Translations under genes and position numbers: made by a program
In this document: positions 60,137 through 64,000 of the stretch, piece after piece
Position numbering within the stretch: the stretch's first letter is position 1
How the letters are laid out: every line of letters begins with the position of its first letter
Assembly (NCBI RefSeq): GCF_024438035.1
Contig: NZ_JANFQF010000007.1
Location: 62,001 to 126,000, forward strand
Length of the DNA stretch: 64,000 bases
Direction of reading: 5' to 3'
DNA from: Rhodococcus tibetensis
GTDB taxonomy: Bacteria > Actinomycetota > Actinomycetes > Mycobacteriales > Mycobacteriaceae
The notes under the pieces: generated by a model
What the model saw: the letters and a program-made list of their open reading frames with translations, nothing else
Told to the model about the DNA's origin: nothing
Database searches by the model: none

Positions 60137-60832
60137 ATGCCAGGAACACCACGGGAACGTGCCCGAGAGCAGACGCTGCAGGACATCACCCGGATCGGCC
60201 GCGAACAGCTGGCAGTCGTCGGCGCCGCGGCCTTGTCGCTGCGAGCGGTGGCCCGGGACCTCGGAGTGGTCTCGTCGGCCGTGTACCGGTACGTGAAAAG
60301 CCGCGACGAGTTACTCACCCTGCTCGTCGTCGACGGATACGACGAACTGGGGGACGAGGTCGACGCCGCGGTCGCGTCCGAGCAGAACCCGCGTCAGCAG
60401 TTCCTGGCACTGAGTCGCGCAGTACGGGCGTGGGCTCTGCGTGAGCCGGCCCGATACGGACTCCTGTTCGGCAGCCCGGTCCCCGGGTACGAGGCACCCG
60501 GCGAACAGACCACCACGCCCGGAACGCGGGTCATTTTCGCGCTGGTCCGCATCTTGGACGGCGCCTACAGCTCAGGCCTTCTCGACGCCGATGCGTCCGC
60601 GCCCGTCGACGACGGTCTCGCGGCCGATCTCGACCGGATTCGCGCCGACCTCGGCCTCACCACCCCCGACCACCTCCTCGCCCGCGGGATGCTGGTGTGG
60701 TCGAGCCTGTTCGGGGCGGTGAACTTCGAGGTATTCGGTCAGTACGGCGCCGATACGTTCACCGACCCGGCGGCCCTGTTCGAACATCATCTCGCCGTCC
60801 TCGCCGACACCGCCGGGCTTCCTCCCGCCTGA
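60137..60832 (+). CDS. TetR/AcrR family transcriptional regulator (divergent from the SDR-MFS operon)
   Basis: 231 residues from ATG 60137. N-terminal HTH: LSLRAVARDLGVVSSAVYRYVKSRDELLTLL. The C-terminal domain with WALREPARYGLLFGSPVPGY and a conserved VWSSLFGAVNFEVFGQYG is the WHG-type TetR C-terminal domain. An in-frame ATG at 60017 would translate across both operators and is rejected. It probably represses itself and the SDR-MFS operon. Confidence 0.9.
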   Translation: MPGTPRERAREQTLQDITRIGREQLAVVGAAALSLRAVARDLGVVSSAVYRYVKSRDELLTLLVVDGYDELGDEVDAAVASEQNPRQQFLALSRAVRAWALREPARYGLLFGSPVPGYEAPGEQTTTPGTRVIFALVRILDGAYSSGLLDADASAPVDDGLAADLDRIRADLGLTTPDHLLARGMLVWSSLFGAVNFEVFGQYGADTFTDPAALFEHHLAVLADTAGLPPA

Positions 60833-60900
60833 ATCGTGCGAACCGGACGCAGGTCGCGTCCTGGGACACATCGCCCCCGCCGCGGTGGGATGATGTTCGG

Positions 60901-61506
60901 GTGGCGCACGCAGAAGAACCCGAGGATCGAATGGCGTCGACGGAACCGGTGGTCCGCCCGGGGAGCTTGTTGGTCTCGTCCACCGATTTGGTCGAGCCCG
61001 CATTCCGTCGCACCGTGATTTATGTGATCGAGCACAACGAGGCCGGGAGCCTGGGCGTGGTCATCAACCGTCCCAGCGAAACGGCGGTGCAGGACGTGCT
61101 GCCGCAATGGGCATCGCTCGCCGCTCGGCCCTCCGCTCTCTATGTCGGCGGTCCTGTGAAGCGTGACGCCGCACTGTGCCTGGCCACCTTGCGGACCGGA
61201 GCGCTCATCGACGGGGTCGCGGGGCTGCGCCGGGTGCACGGCCGGGTGGTGATGGTCGATCTGGACTCCGACCCCGAGGTCGTCGCTCCCCTGGTGGAAG
61301 GTGTCCGTATCTTCGCCGGCTACTCGGGCTGGACCTTCGGGCAGCTCGACTCGGAGCTGCAGCGTGACGACTGGATGGTCGTGTCGGCGCTGCCGTCGGA
61401 CGTCGTGGCGCCGGCCCGCATCGACGTCTGGGCCCAGGTCCTGCGACGCCAGCCTCTTCCCCTCGCCCTGCTGGCCACTCACCCAATCGACGTCGAGCGC
61501 AACTAG
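60901..61506 (+). CDS. UPF0301/AlgH-YqgE family protein
   Basis: 201 residues. PGSLLVSSTDLVEPAFRRTVIYVIEHNEAGSLGVVINRP is the YqgE/AlgH signature; YVGGPVKRDAALCLA and YSGWTFGQLDSELQRDDW follow. The molecular role of this conserved family is unknown. GTG at 60901 agrees with the start of the mycobacterial homologue; the -10-like GATGAT 6 nt upstream suggests a leaderless message. A longer frame from 60697 lies in the TetR gene. Confidence 0.92.
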   Translation: MAHAEEPEDRMASTEPVVRPGSLLVSSTDLVEPAFRRTVIYVIEHNEAGSLGVVINRPSETAVQDVLPQWASLAARPSALYVGGPVKRDAALCLATLRTGALIDGVAGLRRVHGRVVMVDLDSDPEVVAPLVEGVRIFAGYSGWTFGQLDSELQRDDWMVVSALPSDVVAPARIDVWAQVLRRQPLPLALLATHPIDVERN

Positions 61507-61565
61507 CAGGAAATAGCAGGCACGCAACTCGGGTGCGCGTTCCGACCGGGAAGTACTCTCAACCG

Positions 61566-62501
61566 ATGTCGAGACACGCGAGTGTGACCCGCCGCGCGGC
61601 CCTTTCTGTCGGAGTTCTCATCGTCGGCACTGTGGCGGCAGGTCTCAGAGCGAGCGCGGCTCGTGCGCAGCCGGCGTCCACCGCGCGTTATCGCGGGTAC
61701 TCGCCTGAGGATTGGGCGAGGCCGTATGCGAAGTTCATGGCTGATCGGACGTTGCCCCCTACACCTTCGGTGGCCGCCGCCTACACCGGTCCGCCGACAC
61801 CGGCGGAAGGAATCCCGGAAGCTTCGACACTGCACACCGAACTTGCCGCGACCGATTACTCACCGATTGAGACCGGCTATGGCAGGACGAGTTCGGGCAA
61901 GGTGTGGGTGGCCGTGCACACCGAGATGCCAGGCGTCACGGCGGCGATGTGGGACTGGTGGTTCGGCTGGCACTCGGCGGAATCCGCCCGCTACAAGCTG
62001 TGGCATCCGGACGCGCACCTGTACGCGGGCCTCGCAGTGGACAAATCCGCCGAGTCGATTTCGGACCGAGCGAAGTACATCGGCAACGTCTCCTACGTCG
62101 ACGAGTACATCGGCCCGAAACTGCAGCAGTTGGCGATCGCGTTCCAGGATCCACTCGCCCACGGTTTCGAGGTGCCCGACGGCCACACGATGATCCTGGC
62201 CAGAGTCGGCAGTGCTGTCGCCCCTTTGAACGTCGGATGGCTTGCGCACCAGGTTCGTCCGATTGCCGGAGGATGTGAAATGCGAAGTCGGTTCTATCTC
62301 GACATGTGGGGGATTCGCCTTCCCGACATCCGGAACGCCGTCGCTGCCGTCGAGCGGGGCCCGTCCCTCGATCCTAGGGACATCGCTACCGATATGGAGG
62401 CCGCTCGCGAGCTGCTGTTGCACTGCGGCCAGGAGATGCACCATCTCGCCCGATTCCTCCCCGACCTCTATAACGAGTTCGGCGGCGACGCACAGCTGTG
62501 A
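61566..62501 (+). CDS. Tat-exported DAPG (PhlG-like) hydrolase family protein
   Basis: 311 residues. The N-terminus (TRRAALSVGVLIVGTVAAG, ending AARAQPAS) looks like a Tat signal, so the protein would be exported, unlike the cytoplasmic Pseudomonas PhlG. The region VHTEMPGVTAAMWDWWFGWH plus YKLWHPDAHLYAG and HCGQEMHHLARFLP matches the PhlG fold, where His and Glu bind zinc and cleave a C-C bond of diacetylphloroglucinol. The true substrate in this organism is unknown. ATG 61566 was chosen because the signal peptide starts there. Confidence 0.8.
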   Translation: MSRHASVTRRAALSVGVLIVGTVAAGLRASAARAQPASTARYRGYSPEDWARPYAKFMADRTLPPTPSVAAAYTGPPTPAEGIPEASTLHTELAATDYSPIETGYGRTSSGKVWVAVHTEMPGVTAAMWDWWFGWHSAESARYKLWHPDAHLYAGLAVDKSAESISDRAKYIGNVSYVDEYIGPKLQQLAIAFQDPLAHGFEVPDGHTMILARVGSAVAPLNVGWLAHQVRPIAGGCEMRSRFYLDMWGIRLPDIRNAVAAVERGPSLDPRDIATDMEAARELLLHCGQEMHHLARFLPDLYNEFGGDAQL

Positions 62502-62523
62502 TCGGTGTAGGGTCTCGAGAACC

Positions 62524-62715
62524 GTGGCCAAATCTCAGTTGGGATGGCCACTCGGTGGCCAGTTGGCCAAATGGGTGAGATGGCATTCGGCGGGGGCTGC
62601 GTACCGGGTCTCGAATCCCGTGGCGGAATCTCACGGCGGTGGCGAGCCTGGTGGCGGATCCGCCATCGTGGTGAGACATGCCATTTTAGCCGGTCACCGG
62701 ATCGCCACTGCGGCG
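62524..62715. repeat. Two diverged 96-bp tandem units with GTGAGA inverted repeats
   Basis: Units begin at 62524 and 62620 with GTGGC, share AATCTCA 8 bases in and GGTGGC in the middle, and contain GTGAGA at 62575 and 62671, exactly 96 bp apart. Each unit is an inverted repeat (TCTCA versus TGAGA). Unit 1 also has the perfect hairpin TGGCCAC-TCG-GTGGCCA at 62545-62561. Confidence 0.65.
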
Positions 62716-62730
62716 GCGTGATCCAGATCG

Positions 62731-62758
62731 TTCGGGGTATCCCGATTGACGCCCCGAA
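62731..62758 (+). terminator. Hairpin downstream of the repeat units
   Basis: TTCGGGG (62731-62737) pairs with CCCCGAA (62752-62758) with a 14-nt loop, followed by AGCAAA. It could end the hydrolase transcript 230 bp upstream; weak by T-tract. Confidence 0.4.
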
Positions 62759-62999
62759 AGCAAAATCAGCACCGGACGGGTCAACGGGAACACGCAGCTC
62801 AGGGAGTCTCGGTCACCGCCCCGCTTCCGGAGACGTGTCAATCAACGTTCCCTACCGAGACGCCCGCCTCCGCCGCAGAGGGACGCGGGCGGTCCGCTCC
62901 GCTGAACCGGCAATCTGACAGAGGGGGCAGGCCACATGGGCGACGTCGCCCTCCGACGCAAGTACCGCGCATCGTGAGCGGAAGCATGCGGGTGAAATC

Positions 63000-63005
63000 T
63001 ACGCT
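63000..63005 (+). promoter_or_regulatory. -10 box of the hypothetical gene at 63012
   Basis: TACGCT with 6 nt to the GTG start fits a leaderless actinobacterial promoter. No Shine-Dalgarno sequence is present. Confidence 0.4.
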
Positions 63006-63011
63006 GAGTCA

Positions 63012-63530
63012 GTGGACAGTCTGGATCATCCCGCAGCGATGAGCGCCATCGCGTGCTTCCGGGCGGGTGGGAGCGGTGAGGGCACGGCGGAGCCGTACCT
63101 GGTCGTCGTACGTGAGGATGTCGCTGCCGTTGCGCTCCGGGACGCCCAGTCGAGGTGCGTCATCATGGTGAACAAGGTGGAGGGGCAATGGGAGACGCCT
63201 CAAATGGTGACCGTCGGCGTGTCGCCACGAGCGGCTCCTGATCGAAACTTCCGGCCATCGTTCATCCAACGCCTGGAAATTCATCGATCAGGGCCACCCA
63301 CTGTTGACGGTGGTCCGCCCGACAGTTCGTGGATCACTGTCAGTGGTTTCGCAGCCAGCGGTGCGCGAAGCATTGCAGTGGCAAGTTCCCTCGATAGATG
63401 TGTTGCGGATGTCGCCGATGACGGATTCGTTCTCGCGGTGCTGCGGTCACCTTGGCGCGAGAAGCCGGCCGTTGTCGTCGCCATGAGTGACGGACGCAGG
63501 ATTCCGTGCGCCCATCCCAGCCTCGGTTAA
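63012..63530 (+). CDS. Hypothetical protein
   Basis: 172 residues; not recognised. No membrane segment or signal peptide. Beta-rich sequence such as AEPYLVVVREDVAAVALRD, then RCVIMVNKVEGQWETPQMV and SSWITVSGFAASGARSIAV suggests a small soluble beta-sandwich, with repeated Val/Ala strands in the second half (GFVLAVLRSPWREKPAVVVAM). The GTG at 63012 has a -10 box but no ribosome-binding site; an internal ATG at 63039 is the alternative. The gene stands alone after the repeat region. Confidence 0.6.
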   Translation: MDSLDHPAAMSAIACFRAGGSGEGTAEPYLVVVREDVAAVALRDAQSRCVIMVNKVEGQWETPQMVTVGVSPRAAPDRNFRPSFIQRLEIHRSGPPTVDGGPPDSSWITVSGFAASGARSIAVASSLDRCVADVADDGFVLAVLRSPWREKPAVVVAMSDGRRIPCAHPSLG

Positions 63531-63640
63531 ACGATCTCCCACCGATCGATGACTGGTGCCGGATCGTTTATGGCGATGTATCGGCGAGTTGGTGTGGCAC
63601 CGGCTGTCACGCTGCGTCGACTTGGGGCGATACCTAGACC

Positions 63641-64000
63641 ATGAGGGTTAGGAAAGCCGCGATAGGTGCAAGCGCTCTTGTCGCGATCGCAATCGCGGCC
63701 TGCGCCTGCTCGCCCGTCGATGACACCGAAGCGCGCGATCCGACCGTCTTCGTCCATCCCACACAGTTCGCACCGCCGCCGGCGCCGATCACCGATCTCG
63801 TGCCCACCGCCGAGCAATTGACCGCCCTGTACAACGCCACCACCAACTACTCGATACGCGAGGAGGACCGCGCGCGACTCTTGGATGGTCCCAGCGACCA
63901 GACCCTGCGGGTCGCGCGGGCTTGGGGTGCGCAGCCCACACCCCAATACATCCAGTTCACTACCGTGGAACCCGTCAGCCCAGACATGATCAACGCGACT
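63641..64000 (+). CDS. Lipoprotein, partial (C-terminus off the window)
   Basis: First 120 codons of an open frame with no stop before the window edge. It starts MRVRKAAIGASALVAIAIAA, then CACSPVDD: a signal peptide with lipobox IAAC, so likely a lipid-anchored secreted protein. The rest (LVPTAEQLTALYNATTNYSIREEDRARLLDG) looks helical and resembles low-molecular-weight antigen-type MTB12-like mycobacterial proteins, but the call is not safe. ATG at 63641. Confidence 0.75.
   Translation, partial: MRVRKAAIGASALVAIAIAACACSPVDDTEARDPTVFVHPTQFAPPPAPITDLVPTAEQLTALYNATTNYSIREEDRARLLDGPSDQTLRVARAWGAQPTPQYIQFTTVEPVSPDMINAT

Larger units (their letters stand above)
62502..63011. other. Repeat-rich intergenic region before a hypothetical gene
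   Basis: 510 bp without a convincing gene. The first 220 bp are made of two diverged 96-bp hairpin units, then a hairpin TTCGGGG/CCCCGAA at 62731-62758 resembles a terminator, then ordinary GC-rich DNA leading to the promoter of the gene at 63012. Confidence 0.6.

Noticed and set aside
60697-60900. N-terminal extension of the UPF0301 protein
   Set aside because: The added residues are a frame-shifted reading of the TetR gene end; the homologue starts at 60901.

Overview
The window is the replication-origin region of a high-GC actinobacterial chromosome. Gene order and protein sequences point to Rhodococcus or a close relative in the Mycobacteriales. Reading right to left from rpmH, the order dnaA, oriC, dnaN, gnd, recF, dciA, gyrB, gyrA, DUF3566, tRNA-Ile, tRNA-Ala matches the mycobacterial origin block. 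Reading rightwards, rpmH, rnpA, yidD, yidC, jag, rsmG, parA, parB, GNAT, cwlM, trxA, trxB, rsmA, sigM, murJ, DUF6049, mutT4, pcnA matches the other arm (the mirror of Rv3924-Rv3907 in M. tuberculosis). The genus call is inference; no 16S rRNA gene is present.

Left arm (1-20489, nearly all minus strand). It starts with a truncated AMP-forming ligase, then tRNA-Ala and tRNA-Ile flanking a 33-residue microprotein, then DUF3566 and gyrA. A complete conservon (sensor kinase-like CvnA, roadblock CvnB, DUF742 CvnC, GTPase CvnD) plus an MHYT membrane sensor separates gyrA from gyrB. A three-gene redox cluster (PF10118-type hydrolase, ferredoxin reductase, alpha/beta hydrolase) separates gyrB from dciA/recF.

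Origin (20490-23428). dnaA is flanked on both sides by DnaA boxes. The dnaA-dnaN spacer also holds an AT-rich stretch, a strong terminator and a striking array of six CTCGAG palindromes spaced exactly 12 bp apart.

Right arm (23429-47475). The protein-insertion and ribosome-linked genes end at a strong terminator after jag. Then come 2.1 kb without a convincing gene but with parS sites, followed by rsmG and parAB. Six parS or one-mismatch parS sites lie between 26134 and 28924; one overlaps the rsmG start codon and two lie inside parA codons 9-18. Beyond parB are the envelope and redox-stress genes. An ene-reductase/SDR/TetR cluster is inserted between the sigM-rsmA pair and trxBA. murJ is fused to a pseudokinase and a C-terminal beta-sandwich domain.

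Accessory right end (47708-64000). A molybdenum module contains a single-polypeptide assimilatory nitrate reductase fused to a flavodoxin/FAD/NAD reductase, a small HTH-TOBE protein and modABC, all four of the latter overlapping by 4 bp. It is followed by a secreted DUF4185 protein, a calcium-loop protein, a hotdog thioesterase, an SDR-MFS pair controlled by a divergent TetR regulator with two identical palindromic operators, a UPF0301 protein, a Tat-exported PhlG-like hydrolase, a repeat-rich noncoding stretch and a truncated lipoprotein gene.
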